A DNA stretch of 64,000 nucleotides from Variibacter gotjawalensis. GTDB taxonomy: Bacteria > Pseudomonadota > Alphaproteobacteria > Rhizobiales > Xanthobacteraceae. Below the pieces are notes generated by a model. It was not told where the DNA came from. It saw only the letters and a program-made list of their open reading frames with translations, and did not search any database. Positions 8,204-16,384 of this stretch are shown here, piece after piece. The DNA is taken from positions 3,983,501 through 4,047,500 of the forward strand of contig NZ_AP014946.1 of assembly GCF_002355335.1 (NCBI RefSeq), given 5' to 3'. Position numbers and translations under genes: made by a program. Within the stretch, counting starts at the first letter, position 1. Each line of letters begins with the position of its first letter.

Positions 8204-8980
8204 TTACGAGTACTTCGGATTTGGATAAAGGCAGGACATCCAGCCCGCGCTGAACTTTGTCCATTCACCCTCGGGTTGCGCCAAACGGTCGGCGATCGCG
8301 TAAACGGCGGCCGGAAGATGACCGAGGCCCATGTGGCTACCGTGCACCTCGATGCTCTCGGTTTGGGGGCCGTCCTTCTCCATGCACGACTGCCAGGCAC
8401 ACACCCCGTCCGTCTTCGAATAGATCGCAGTGGTCGGCACCGGCGGCGGCTCATGCATCGGGCCGGCGTGATGGCGAAACTCGGCCTTCTCGGCGCGCTG
8501 GCCGCTGGCCATCTCGTAAACGCGCCACGCGTTGGTCGACTTCGGCGGGCCCGCGAACGGGCTGCCGAGCGTGATCACCAGGCGGACATCGTCCGGCAAC
8601 AGCTTCGCGAGTTGGCGCGCGTAGAGGCCGCCGAGGCTCCAGCCGACGAGGCTGACCTTGCGGCCGTAGCGCTCGCGGAGTTCACGAATGCGCTCGATCA
8701 TCGCTTCTTCGACGCCCGGGCGCAGACCGAGATTGCGGCCCTGATTCCAGCCATGCGCCTTGTAGCCGCGGCTGTTGAGGAACGAGCGCAGCGGCCGCGT
8801 CGTCGCGTCGCCGGCCATCAAGCCCGGCAGAACGAGTACCGGGTGTCCGTCACCGCGTGCGGTCATCGAGAGGAGTGGAAGGGAGCAGTAGAACGCTCCG
8901 AGTTCGGGCAGCGCCCGCCCCTCGAGGAGCAACAACAGCTTCGAGGGAGCCTCAATCGTACCCGCTGCAGCAGCCGACAT
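8204..8980 (-). CDS. Alpha/beta hydrolase (lipase/esterase-like)
   Basis: 258 residues. GWSLGG puts a Ser nucleophile at 115, with an oxyanion-side LPGLMAG loop near 51 and a late His in HGSHMGLGHLP; the acid may be the Asp in SKTDGV. The chain begins with a hydrophobic LLLLLEGR stretch but no clear signal peptide. Start 8980 was chosen because AAAGGA lies 8 bases upstream; the frame is open further to 9151 without support. Location beside the WS/DGAT suggests acyl-ester hydrolysis or lipid turnover, which is inference. Confidence 0.8.
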   Translation of the reverse strand: MSAAAAGTIEAPSKLLLLLEGRALPELGAFYCSLPLLSMTARGDGHPVLVLPGLMAGDATTRPLRSFLNSRGYKAHGWNQGRNLGLRPGVEEAMIERIRELRERYGRKVSLVGWSLGGLYARQLAKLLPDDVRLVITLGSPFAGPPKSTNAWRVYEMASGQRAEKAEFRHHAGPMHEPPPVPTTAIYSKTDGVCAWQSCMEKDGPQTESIEVHGSHMGLGHLPAAVYAIADRLAQPEGEWTKFSAGWMSCLYPNPKYS

Positions 8981-9218
8981 TAGTATTCCTTTCTTGAAAT
9001 CGCGGCTGGTCAACGCCGAGCCGGGCAGAAATTTCCTCAACCAAGCGTCGACTCGGGAAAAAGGTCGACTTAATCGATATGGTAACACCAAACGGGACCG
9101 CAATTGCCCGCAGCAAAACGTTCGCACCGCAGAGTGGCTTCCCGGTAACATTGGACCACGTTAGGCCTGCGACGACACTCACATTGCCCTGCATTTGCTG
9201 AGAAAACAAGAAAATTTA

Positions 9219-9265
9219 TTGCATCGCAATATTTTTGTTGCAACGCACAAAAAGCTCTCTATATT
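9219..9265 (+). promoter_or_regulatory. Phasin promoter with TTGCATCGCAA palindrome
   Basis: An AT-rich block before the phasin. TTGC-ATC-GCAA (9219-9229) is a perfect palindrome. TTGCAA (9238) and TATATT (9260), 16 bases apart, are reasonable -35/-10 boxes. Phasin genes in related bacteria are repressed by PhaR at TGC-rich palindromes, so this is a candidate operator. PhaR itself is not in the window. Confidence 0.5.
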
Positions 9266-9336
9266 CGGTTGGTGAAGGCGGGCAACAACGTTTGCTTGCC
9301 GCTAGGGTTTTAAACGCACAACACCAGGAGATGATC

Positions 9337-9765
9337 ATGGCCAAGGCCGAGAAAGTTGACGTCAACACGATCCCGCAACAGCTCCAGGCTGCTTCGGACA
9401 AGTTCAAGGAATACGCCGAGTCGGGCGTTCAGCGCGCCAAGGACGGCTACGAGCAGTTCGTGAAGGCTGCCCAGGAAGCCAACGAAAAGTCCCGCAAGGC
9501 CGCGACCGAAGCCAGCCTCAAGCTGCTCGACGTTGCCAAGGAAGACGCTGACGCTGCCTACGCCGTCACGCGCGACCTGATCAACGCGAAGAGCCTGACC
9601 GAGGCCTACCAGATCCAGATGGCCTACCTGAAGGGCCGCTACGAGGCTCGCGTCTCGCAGGCTCAGGAACTCGGCGCTTACGTCAAGCAGAACGCCGAAG
9701 ACGCGACCGCTCCGGTCCGCGAAGGCCTGAAGAAGATTTTCCCCGAGGCTAAGTCGGCTGCGTAA
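9337..9765 (+). CDS. Phasin family protein (PHA granule-associated)
   Basis: 142 residues, almost entirely amphipathic helix, rich in Ala, Lys, Glu and Gln with no Cys. The pattern matches Phasin_2: FKEYAESGVQRAKDGYEQF near 24-42 and AYLKGRYEARVSQAQELGAY near 95-115. Phasins coat PHA granules and control their number and size. The two ATGs at 9331 and 9337 are in frame; GGAG abuts 9331 and sits 6 bases before 9337, so 9337 is preferred. It is monocistronic: an AT-rich promoter upstream and a strong intrinsic terminator 26 bases after the stop. Likely highly expressed. Confidence 0.88.
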   Translation: MAKAEKVDVNTIPQQLQAASDKFKEYAESGVQRAKDGYEQFVKAAQEANEKSRKAATEASLKLLDVAKEDADAAYAVTRDLINAKSLTEAYQIQMAYLKGRYEARVSQAQELGAYVKQNAEDATAPVREGLKKIFPEAKSAA

Positions 9766-9790
9766 TTTCGGCCATTAGCTTGGACTGACT

Positions 9791-9818
9791 AGGGCGCCAC
9801 AAGGCGCCCTTTTCTTTT
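9791..9818 (+). terminator. Rho-independent terminator of phasin gene
   Basis: AGGGCGCC-ACAA-GGCGCCCT forms an 8-bp GC-rich stem with a tetraloop followed by TTTCTTTT. This is the clearest intrinsic terminator in the window. Confidence 0.92.
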
Positions 9819-9833
9819 GTGCGGTTTGCACCT

Positions 9834-9944
9834 GTAGCCCGGATGAGCGGCTCGCGAAGCGAGCGGCGCCATCCGGGGTTGGCGGCGAACACGATCCCGG
9901 ATGTCGCTGGGCGCGCAAAGCGGCGCCTCGCTCATCCGGGCTAC
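9834..9944. repeat. REP-like element, family B
   Basis: Begins GTAGCCCGGATGAGC and ends GCTCATCCGGGCTAC as an inverted pair, with internal matching segments (GCCATCCGGGG, ATCCCGGATGTCGC). It sits in the convergent 3' gap between the phasin and the epoxide-hydrolase gene. Confidence 0.85.
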
Positions 9945-9958
9945 AAGCGGCCAATCAC

Positions 9959-10834
9959 TCAACGCGCAATGAACGCGCGGATATCCTTGGCGATCTGATC
10001 CGGCACTTCGTGGATCAACCAGTGGCTGCCGCCCGCAATGCGCTTGATCGTGACGTCCGGCACGAACTCTTCGAGCCCGTCGAGATTCTCCTTCACGAGC
10101 GCGATGTCGTTCTCGCCCCAGATCACCAGCGTCGGCACCTTCACTTCGAGCGAATTCGCGCCGCCACCCCAGGTCCGCGCCGGCTGGCCCGAATGCGGCG
10201 GCCCGGCTTTCGAATGCCGGTAGTAGTTGAGGTTGCCGGTCAGCGCGCCCGGCTGCGACCACGCCTTGATGTATTCGGCGCGATCTTCCTCGGTGAACTC
10301 TCCCTTCTCGACGCCGTCGCGGATGACGATGTCCTGCAGCGCCTTGTAGTTATTGGCCGCCAGAAACTTCTCGGTGTTGGGATCGAGAAATTGCACCATG
10401 TATTGGCTTTTCTTCTGCTGCTTCGGATTGTTCGCAAGCTCGCGCAGGAAGCAGCCGGGATGCGGTGAATTGATGATGACGAGCTTCTCGATCAGCTCCG
10501 GATGCTTGATCGCCATCGACCAGGCAACACCCCCACCCCAATCGTGCGCAACGAGGATGAACTTGTCGTGGCCAAGCGCCTTGGCGAAAGCGCGCATGTC
10601 CTCGACCAAGATCTTGATGTCGTAGCTGTCGATATCCTGCGGCTTGTCGGTGAGGTTGTAGCCGCGCATGTCCGGCGCGACCGCGTGATGATCCTTACCG
10701 AACTCAGGCAACAGATCTTTCCAGCAGTACCAAAATTCCGGAAAGCCGTGCAGGAACAGCATCAGCTTGCCTTCACCCGCATGCGCGTAGTGAAAACGAA
10801 TGCCGTTGGCATCGATGTAATCGTGCTTGATCAA
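9959..10834 (-). CDS. Alpha/beta hydrolase, epoxide-hydrolase-like
   Basis: 291 residues. HGFPEFWYCW (29-38) forms the oxyanion region and VAHDWGGG carries the Asp98 nucleophile, as in soluble epoxide hydrolases and dehalogenases. A late GSHWLIHE supplies the catalytic His. The paired Arg residues that bind fluoroacetate in dehalogenases are not seen after the nucleophile, so epoxide hydrolysis fits better. It is divergent from fadD; oxidation products of the nearby P450 fusion are a possible but unproven substrate link. Confidence 0.8.
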   Translation of the reverse strand: MIKHDYIDANGIRFHYAHAGEGKLMLFLHGFPEFWYCWKDLLPEFGKDHHAVAPDMRGYNLTDKPQDIDSYDIKILVEDMRAFAKALGHDKFILVAHDWGGGVAWSMAIKHPELIEKLVIINSPHPGCFLRELANNPKQQKKSQYMVQFLDPNTEKFLAANNYKALQDIVIRDGVEKGEFTEEDRAEYIKAWSQPGALTGNLNYYRHSKAGPPHSGQPARTWGGGANSLEVKVPTLVIWGENDIALVKENLDGLEEFVPDVTIKRIAGGSHWLIHEVPDQIAKDIRAFIAR

Positions 10835-10933
10835 AAAAACCTCCCCGGCGCCTTATCGGCCAGCGCGAACGACGATCTTACCGGCGCGCTTGCGTGAAGC
10901 AACTGCGCGCTGATGTCGAACCGCGGCAGCGCA

Positions 10934-11007
10934 TTGCACTGCACCACGTTTTCAACTTTCCCGCGCGCAATGGTTGATTGAACAACCTCGCGAACTTTGC
11001 CTATCTT
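10934..11007 (+). promoter_or_regulatory. Putative fadD promoter/operator region
   Basis: The divergent gap holds TTGCACTGCA (10934), the palindrome GGTTG-N6-CAACC (10972-10987), and TTGAAC (10978) with TATCTT (11002) 18 bases apart as possible -35/-10. The palindrome overlaps the -35, as a repressor site would. The regulator is unknown. Confidence 0.4.
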
Positions 11008-11044
11008 CGCGCGCATTAATTGTCCCCTGGGGAGGGTGAATTTC

Positions 11045-12706
11045 ATGAATAAGTTCTGGCTTCAAAATTATCCGGCGGGCGTTCCCGCCGACGTCAATGT
11101 AGACGAGTATCGCTCGGTCACTGCTCTGCTCGAAGCGAGCTACGAAAAATTCAAAAACGACAACGCCTATGTCTGTATGGGCCGCTTTCTGACTTACGGG
11201 CAGGTCGACGAGCTGTCGTCCTCGCTCGCCGCATGGCTGCAGAGCCAAGGGCTGAAGAAAGGCGACCGCGTTGCGATCATGCTGCCCAATCTTCTGCAGT
11301 TTCCAATCGCGGCAGCCGCGATCCTTCGCGCCGGTCTGATCATCGTCAACGTCAACCCGATGTACACCCCGCGCGAACTCGAGCATCAGCTCAAGGATTC
11401 AGGCGCCGAGACGATCTTCATTCTGGATTCCTTCGCGCCGACTTTGGTCGAGGTGATTCAGCGAACGCCGATCAAGAGCGTGATCCTGTCTGGCGCAGGC
11501 GACATGCTTGGCGCTCCGGATGGGACCAACGATTTCGGCCTGCCGAATGCCACGCGCTTCAACCTCGCGCTGGCCGCCGGCCGCGAGCTCGAGCTGCAGA
11601 AGCCCGACATCGGGCCCGACGATATCGCGGTGCTGCAATATACCGGCGGCACGACGGGCGTTTCGAAAGGCGCGGTCCTGCTGCACAAGACGTTGGTCGC
11701 CAACCTGCTCTCGTCGGAAGCGTGGACGCAGCCGGGCCTCAAGCGCAAGACGCTCACCGGTCAATTTAACATGGTGACGGCGATCCCGCTCTACCACGTG
11801 TTCGCATTCATCGTGTGCAATCTGCTGTCGAACCGTCTCGGCGCATTGAGCATCCTGATTCCGAACCCGCGCGATCTTCCCGGAATGATCAAGACGCTGC
11901 AGGGCTTCAAGATCAACTCGTTCCCGGCCGTGAACACGCTGTTCAACTCGCTCGCGCACGATCCGGAATTTGCCAAGCTCGACTTCTCTGAACTTGCCGT
12001 TTCGACCGGCGGCGGCATGGCCGTGCAGGAAGCTGTCGCGAAAAAGTGGCTGGAGGTCACCGGCTGCCCGATCTCGGAGGGTTACGGCCTCACCGAAACG
12101 TCGGCCGGCATCGCGTCGAACCCGACCGACACCGACGCTTACACCGGCACGATCGGGCTCCCGATGCCGGGCGTCGAGATCCGCATCATCGACGACAACG
12201 GCAACGATGTGCCGGCGGGCGAGCGCGGCGAGATCGCGATCCGCGGCCCGCAGGTGATGGCCGGCTACTGGCAGCGTCCGGACGAAACCGCCAACGTTAT
12301 GACGCCCGACGGCTTCTTCAAATCTGGCGATATCGGCATCATGGACGAGCGCGGCTACACACGCATCGTCGATCGCAAGAAGGATATGATCCTCGTCTCG
12401 GGCTTCAACGTGTACCCGAACGAGATCGAGGGCGTCGTCGTCAGCCATCCGGGCGTGCTCGAATGCGCCGCGATCGGCGTGCCGGACAAGAACACGGGCG
12501 AAGCCGTGAAGGTGTTCGTCGTGAAGCACGATCCGAGCCTGACGGAAGCCGATCTCATCGAGTTCTGCAAAGAGCAGCTCACCGGCTACAAGCGGCCGCG
12601 CACGATCGAATTCCGCGACGATCTGCCGAAGAGCAATGTCGGCAAAATCCTCCGCCGCGAATTGCGCGACGAGGTGCTGAAGACGGCGGCGCAGGCGGCA
12701 GAGTAG
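11045..12706 (+). CDS. fadD: Long-chain fatty-acid--CoA ligase FadD
   Basis: 553 residues, the normal FadD length, with the family N-terminus (FWLQNYPAGVPADV). The AMP-binding P-loop YTGGTTGVSKG is at 199-209, GYGLTET near 353, a GDIG hinge region and the C-terminal Lys in SNVGKILRRELRDE. It activates fatty acids to acyl-CoA with ATP for beta-oxidation, PHA or wax/TAG synthesis. ATG 11045 follows GGGGAGGG at good spacing; an upstream in-frame start at 10997 is unlikely. Monocistronic, followed by a family B repeat. Confidence 0.92.
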   Translation: MNKFWLQNYPAGVPADVNVDEYRSVTALLEASYEKFKNDNAYVCMGRFLTYGQVDELSSSLAAWLQSQGLKKGDRVAIMLPNLLQFPIAAAAILRAGLIIVNVNPMYTPRELEHQLKDSGAETIFILDSFAPTLVEVIQRTPIKSVILSGAGDMLGAPDGTNDFGLPNATRFNLALAAGRELELQKPDIGPDDIAVLQYTGGTTGVSKGAVLLHKTLVANLLSSEAWTQPGLKRKTLTGQFNMVTAIPLYHVFAFIVCNLLSNRLGALSILIPNPRDLPGMIKTLQGFKINSFPAVNTLFNSLAHDPEFAKLDFSELAVSTGGGMAVQEAVAKKWLEVTGCPISEGYGLTETSAGIASNPTDTDAYTGTIGLPMPGVEIRIIDDNGNDVPAGERGEIAIRGPQVMAGYWQRPDETANVMTPDGFFKSGDIGIMDERGYTRIVDRKKDMILVSGFNVYPNEIEGVVVSHPGVLECAAIGVPDKNTGEAVKVFVVKHDPSLTEADLIEFCKEQLTGYKRPRTIEFRDDLPKSNVGKILRRELRDEVLKTAAQAAE

Positions 12707-12722
12707 CTTCGCAGAAAAGACC

Positions 12723-12826
12723 GTAGCCCGGATGAAGCGAGACGAAGTCGAGCAAAATCCGGGACGGAGCTGACAGCACCCCGGATTGCGCGCGGCGCTT
12801 ACGCGCCGGCGCTCCATCCGGGCTAC
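12723..12826. repeat. REP-like element, family B
   Basis: GTAGCCCGGATGAAGCG ... CATCCGGGCTAC inverted pair with an internal ATCCGGGACGG segment, in the convergent gap between fadD and the flavoprotein gene. Confidence 0.85.
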
Positions 12827-12836
12827 GTCGCAAGCG

Positions 12837-14051
12837 TCAACGATCAAGCCATGCGGCGGCACCCCGGCCTGCCGCATGGCCTGTCGCGAAACACGCCTGC
12901 AAAAGATAGCCGCCGGTCGGCGCTTCCCAATCCAGCATCTCACCGGCGACAAATGTGCCGGACCGCGCGCTCAGCATGTAGCTTGCGTCGATCTCCGAAA
13001 ACTTGACGCCACCCGCTGTCGAGATCGCACGGTCGAGCGAGGCCATGCCGGTCACAGGCAGCGGCAGCGCGTTGACGAGCTCCGCGATCTTCTCCGCCGA
13101 TAACGCCGCGAGCTTTTCACCGCGTGCCAGCGCAGCCTCATGCAGCAACGAGACGGCCACGGGCGATAGGTTCAACGTCTTGCGCAAATGCGACGAAATC
13201 GATTGCTTCCCACGCGGCTTCGCGAGTTTCGCGGCGATCTGAGCCGCATCCATGTCGGGCCGCAACGCGAGCAAAAGCGACGCCCTCCCCTCCGCCGCGA
13301 TTGCTTTACGTATCGGTGCCGACAGCGCGTAAACAGCACCGCCTTCAAGGCCACTCGCCGTGACGATGGCTTCACCGCGCACAGTCTCGGCCCCACAGGT
13401 CAAAGCGATGCGCTTGAGCGGCGTGCCCGCAAAGGCGCGCATCGTCTCGGACCACGTAATCCTCACGCCGCAATTCGTAGCGACCAGCGGCTCGACAGCG
13501 ACGCCCTCGCGCGACAGCGGCTCGCGCCAATCACCGTCGGAGCCGAGCCGTGGCCAACTCGCGCCGCCACATGCCAACACAACGAGGTCAGCCGCGATCT
13601 CTCGCTTGCCATCCGGTGTGTCGAAGACCAGCGCGTCACCATTCCAGCCGCGCCAGTGATGGCGATACGCGATCGTGACACCTTGCGCGTCGAGACGGCG
13701 CAGCCATGCACGCAGCAACGGCGAGGCCTTAAAGCTCTTCGGAAACACACGTCCGCTCGAACCAACAAATGTCGGCTCGCCGAGCGCGTCGGCAAAATCG
13801 CGCAGGGCTTGCGGAGAGAAGGCTTCGAGCGCGGCGACAAGATGTGGCGCGGCTTCTCGATAACGCGCGAGGAAACGATCGAACGCTTCGCCATGGGTGA
13901 GGTTAAGGCCGCCGCGCCCCGCCATCAGAAACTTGCGGCCGGCCGACGGCATGCGTTCGTAAATCGTGACCTTCACGCCACGCGACGAGAGCACGTCGGC
14001 AGCCATCAGACCCGCCGGCCCTGCCCCGACGATCGCGGCACTTTGCGTCAT
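12837..14051 (-). CDS. NAD(P)/FAD-dependent oxidoreductase (YhiN/HI0933-type flavoprotein)
   Basis: 404 residues. The N-terminal dinucleotide loop AAIVGAGPAGLMAADVLS binds FAD. GRKFLMAGRGGLNLTHGE is the signature of the YhiN/BaiN flavoprotein family, and a C-terminal FVAGEMLDWEAPTGGYLLQ block closes the FAD fold. Family members reduce small molecules or bile-acid-like enones; the substrate here is unknown. The start ATG overlaps the GST stop (14051-14053), showing a GST-flavoprotein operon. The longer frame to 14132 runs through the GST gene and is not used. Confidence 0.85.
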   Translation of the reverse strand: MTQSAAIVGAGPAGLMAADVLSSRGVKVTIYERMPSAGRKFLMAGRGGLNLTHGEAFDRFLARYREAAPHLVAALEAFSPQALRDFADALGEPTFVGSSGRVFPKSFKASPLLRAWLRRLDAQGVTIAYRHHWRGWNGDALVFDTPDGKREIAADLVVLACGGASWPRLGSDGDWREPLSREGVAVEPLVATNCGVRITWSETMRAFAGTPLKRIALTCGAETVRGEAIVTASGLEGGAVYALSAPIRKAIAAEGRASLLLALRPDMDAAQIAAKLAKPRGKQSISSHLRKTLNLSPVAVSLLHEAALARGEKLAALSAEKIAELVNALPLPVTGMASLDRAISTAGGVKFSEIDASYMLSARSGTFVAGEMLDWEAPTGGYLLQACFATGHAAGRGAAAWLDR

Positions 14052-14695
14052 CAACGCGCGCCGACGTCGCGCTCGCCGCCTTGCGCCGCAATCGCGCGCT
14101 TGAAGCCGTCGCGCGTCTTCATGCGCGCCCAATAGTCCGCGACGGCCGGCGGAAATTCGCCCGAGATGCCGAGGCGCTCGGCCAGCATCAGTGCATACGC
14201 TACGGAAATATCGGCCGCCGTGAAGCGATCGGCGCAGACAAACTCAGCGCCCGAGCCGAGCTTCTCGTTCAGCAGCTTCAGCCGGCCGTAAAACCAGCGC
14301 GTATAGTCCTCGACCACTTGAGCGTTACGCCGCTCCGGCGGCTCGAGTTTCGAATAACGCAGCACAAGCGTTTGCGGAAACGTCAGCGTCGCTTCGCCGT
14401 GATGCAGCCAGTTGAGAAACGGGCCGTAGTCTTTCTCATCGACACTCACCGCGAGCGGCGTCGGGCCGTATTTCGTCACTACGTATTGGCAGATCGCGGA
14501 TGACTCCGTCATGCGGATGCCGTTGTCGAGCAGCGTCGGGATCGTGCCGAGCGGATTGATCTCGAAATATTCTTTCGCGTGAACGCGCGGCGGAAACGGC
14601 AGCAGCTTAAGCTCGTACGGCAGCTGCATCTCTTCGAGCGCCCACAGGGGCCGGAACGAACGCGCGCTGCCGCAGTGATAAAGGGTGATGGTCAT
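14051..14695 (-). CDS. Glutathione S-transferase family protein
   Basis: 214 residues. The thioredoxin-like N-domain starts TLYHCGSARSFRPLWALEE, with the GSH-binding cis-Pro region in NPLGTIPTLLDNG and the Glu/Ser pair TESSAICQYV. An all-helical C-domain follows, ending in YWARMKTRDGFKRA. GSTs conjugate or isomerise electrophiles with glutathione in the cytoplasm. MTITLYH at 14695 was chosen over 14713 because the fold starts there; neither has a strong ribosome site. Operonic with the downstream flavoprotein. Confidence 0.85.
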   Translation of the reverse strand: MTITLYHCGSARSFRPLWALEEMQLPYELKLLPFPPRVHAKEYFEINPLGTIPTLLDNGIRMTESSAICQYVVTKYGPTPLAVSVDEKDYGPFLNWLHHGEATLTFPQTLVLRYSKLEPPERRNAQVVEDYTRWFYGRLKLLNEKLGSGAEFVCADRFTAADISVAYALMLAERLGISGEFPPAVADYWARMKTRDGFKRAIAAQGGERDVGAR

Positions 14696-14735
14696 TCTTG
14701 TCCGCAGTTCCATTCGAGAGCCGCGAACCTATCCC

Positions 14736-14843
14736 CGTCATTGCGAGGAGCGCAAGCGACGAAGCAATCCAGCTTTTTCTATGCGGCTTCTGGATTGCCG
14801 CGTCGCGGCCGCGCTTCGCGCTAGGCCGCTCCTCGCAATGACG
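14736..14843. repeat. REP-like element, family D
   Basis: CGTCATTGCGAGGAGCG ... CGCTCCTCGCAATGACG inverted pair, with an inner GCAATCCAG/CTGGATTGC hairpin. Two other copies lie at 23195-23303 and 35334-35457. This copy lies just upstream of the GST start. Confidence 0.85.
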
Positions 14844-14896
14844 AAATCGCTCTCTCGACGCCGCGCGCAGCTGCTTCGCGCTATGGCGACAATCCG

Positions 14897-14993
14897 CTCT
14901 CCGTCATGGCCCGCTTTATGCGGGCCATCCACGTCTTTCTTTCTACTCTTAAGCAAGACGTGGATGGCCCGGACAAGCCGGGCCATGACGGAG
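14897..14993. repeat. Composite REP-like element, family A (BIME-like)
   Basis: Two GGCCCG-type hairpins face each other. The outer arms are TCTCCGTCATGGCC and GGCCATGACGGAGA, the inner arms CATCCACGTCTT and AAGACGTGGATG. It combines the short family A hairpin with an additional internal palindrome. Confidence 0.85.
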
Positions 14994-15005
14994 AACGTTG
15001 ATAGT

Positions 15006-15047
15006 CATCAAAACAAAACCGCCCCGCGATTCCTCGCGAGGCGGTTT
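15006..15047 (-). terminator. Intrinsic terminator of Liv operon 1
   Basis: On the minus strand AAACCGCC and GGCGGTTT enclose an inner TCGCG/CGCGA stem, followed by TTTTGTTTTG. It lies about 65 bases after the stop of the binding-protein gene at 15112 and ends that operon. Confidence 0.85.
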
Positions 15048-15111
15048 CGTCAACATCCCCGCATTACGCTAGCGGCTTCGCCGCCGCTTCATGCGGGCTA
15101 CGAGCAACCCA

Positions 15112-16308
15112 TCAGAAGCCCAAGCCGTCTTTCACCAAAACCCAGCGGCCGTTCTTGATTTCCTGCACCTGCGTCACCGTCGACGCGAGGTGGTTGGTCT
15201 TCGAGAACTTCGTCGGCGGCGAGGCAAAAATGTCCTGGAACACGTCACCCGACTCGAGCGCATCGAGGAATTTCTGTCCCGTGAGGTCCTTGCCGGCGAG
15301 CTTCACATAGTGCGCGAACGTCATGATGACGTTGTAGCCGATGACGGCCTGCGGATTCGGCTCGGTGCCGTAAGTTTTGAAGTAAGCCTCGGCCCACTCC
15401 TTCACCTTGCCCTTCGCGGTGTCGCGATACGGGATCTCGAACGCGCCCGCCGCATACATGCCCTCGACCACTTCCTTGCCGAGCGCCGGCACTTCGTTGA
15501 CGTTGGTCGGCGTTGCGCCGAGCCAGATCGGGTTGAAGCCGGTCTTCTTGCCTTCGGCTTGCGCGCCGATCGTCTCACGCACCACGGTGCCGAGCACGAC
15601 GAGATCGCAACCGTCCGACTTCATCTTCGCGACTTGCGCCGAGAAATCGGTTGCGCCGCGTTTGTATGTCGTCACCGACTTCGGCGTGATCTTCATTGCG
15701 GCGAGCTGCTGCGTGAAGCCATCGAAGATGTTCTTACCGTACTCGTCGTCCTGATACATGATGCAAGCGCCTTGCGGCTTCTTCCACTCGATCATGTGCT
15801 TCACGGCTGCGCGCGTGCTTTCGACATACGGCAGCAGGTTGTTGAACTTCAGCCGCTCCTGCGGCTTCTTCGGATCGAACTGGTAGGTGAACTCGGCCGC
15901 CGTCAGCGGGAAGAGCTGCGGCACGCCGGCTTCGAACAGGATGTCCTGCGCGGCGAGCACCGTCGGCGATCCCATCGGCCCGAGCATCGCGAAGATCTTA
16001 TCCTTCTCGACCATCTTCTGCGTGCCGAGCACAGCCTTGCGCGGATCGTAAGCCGAGTCCTCGGTGATCATCTTGATCTTACGGCCGTTGATGCCGCCTG
16101 CCGCATTCACTTCCTCGACGGCCTGCTTCATGCCGTTGAGCACCGCGACGCCCCAGGTCTTGATCGGACCCGACAGATCTTGATGCGTGCCGATGACGAT
16201 CTCGTTCGCCGAGATGCCTTGGTTGGTAACTTTGGTGGCCTGCGCGAAAGCGGGACCTGCCGCCACCGCAAACACCGCCCCGAGGAGCGCTGCTTTTGTC
16301 GTGTTCAT
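15112..16308 (-). CDS. Branched-chain-type ABC transporter substrate-binding protein
   Basis: 398 residues with a signal peptide (MNTTKAALLGAVFAVAAGPAFAQA, cleavage near 23). The mature protein begins EIVIGTHQDLSGPIKTWGV, the LivK/HbaE-like start of the periplasmic-binding fold, and carries NAAGGINGRKIKMI, typical of amide/aromatic-acid binders. It captures substrate in the periplasm for the permease encoded upstream. The gene is last in the operon, 76 bases after the acyl-CoA synthetase. AGGGAGAG precedes the ATG. Confidence 0.88.
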   Translation of the reverse strand: MNTTKAALLGAVFAVAAGPAFAQATKVTNQGISANEIVIGTHQDLSGPIKTWGVAVLNGMKQAVEEVNAAGGINGRKIKMITEDSAYDPRKAVLGTQKMVEKDKIFAMLGPMGSPTVLAAQDILFEAGVPQLFPLTAAEFTYQFDPKKPQERLKFNNLLPYVESTRAAVKHMIEWKKPQGACIMYQDDEYGKNIFDGFTQQLAAMKITPKSVTTYKRGATDFSAQVAKMKSDGCDLVVLGTVVRETIGAQAEGKKTGFNPIWLGATPTNVNEVPALGKEVVEGMYAAGAFEIPYRDTAKGKVKEWAEAYFKTYGTEPNPQAVIGYNVIMTFAHYVKLAGKDLTGQKFLDALESGDVFQDIFASPPTKFSKTNHLASTVTQVQEIKNGRWVLVKDGLGF

Positions 16309-16384
16309 CTCTCTCTCCCTAGTTCGCCGTTAACCGGCGTTGTTCCGAATATAACCCGGAATTCAAATCCTGCGCAGCGCGGCG

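Noticed and set aside
9959-10834. Fluoroacetate or haloalkane dehalogenase
   Set aside because: The nucleophile Asp is shared, but the Arg pair and halide-binding residues after it are not seen, so epoxide hydrolase is preferred.
12837-14135. Long plus-strand frame (about 300 codons) opposite the flavoprotein gene
   Set aside because: High-GC antisense frames are expected. The composition is Arg/Ala/Asp-rich without motifs, while the minus strand shows clear FAD motifs.
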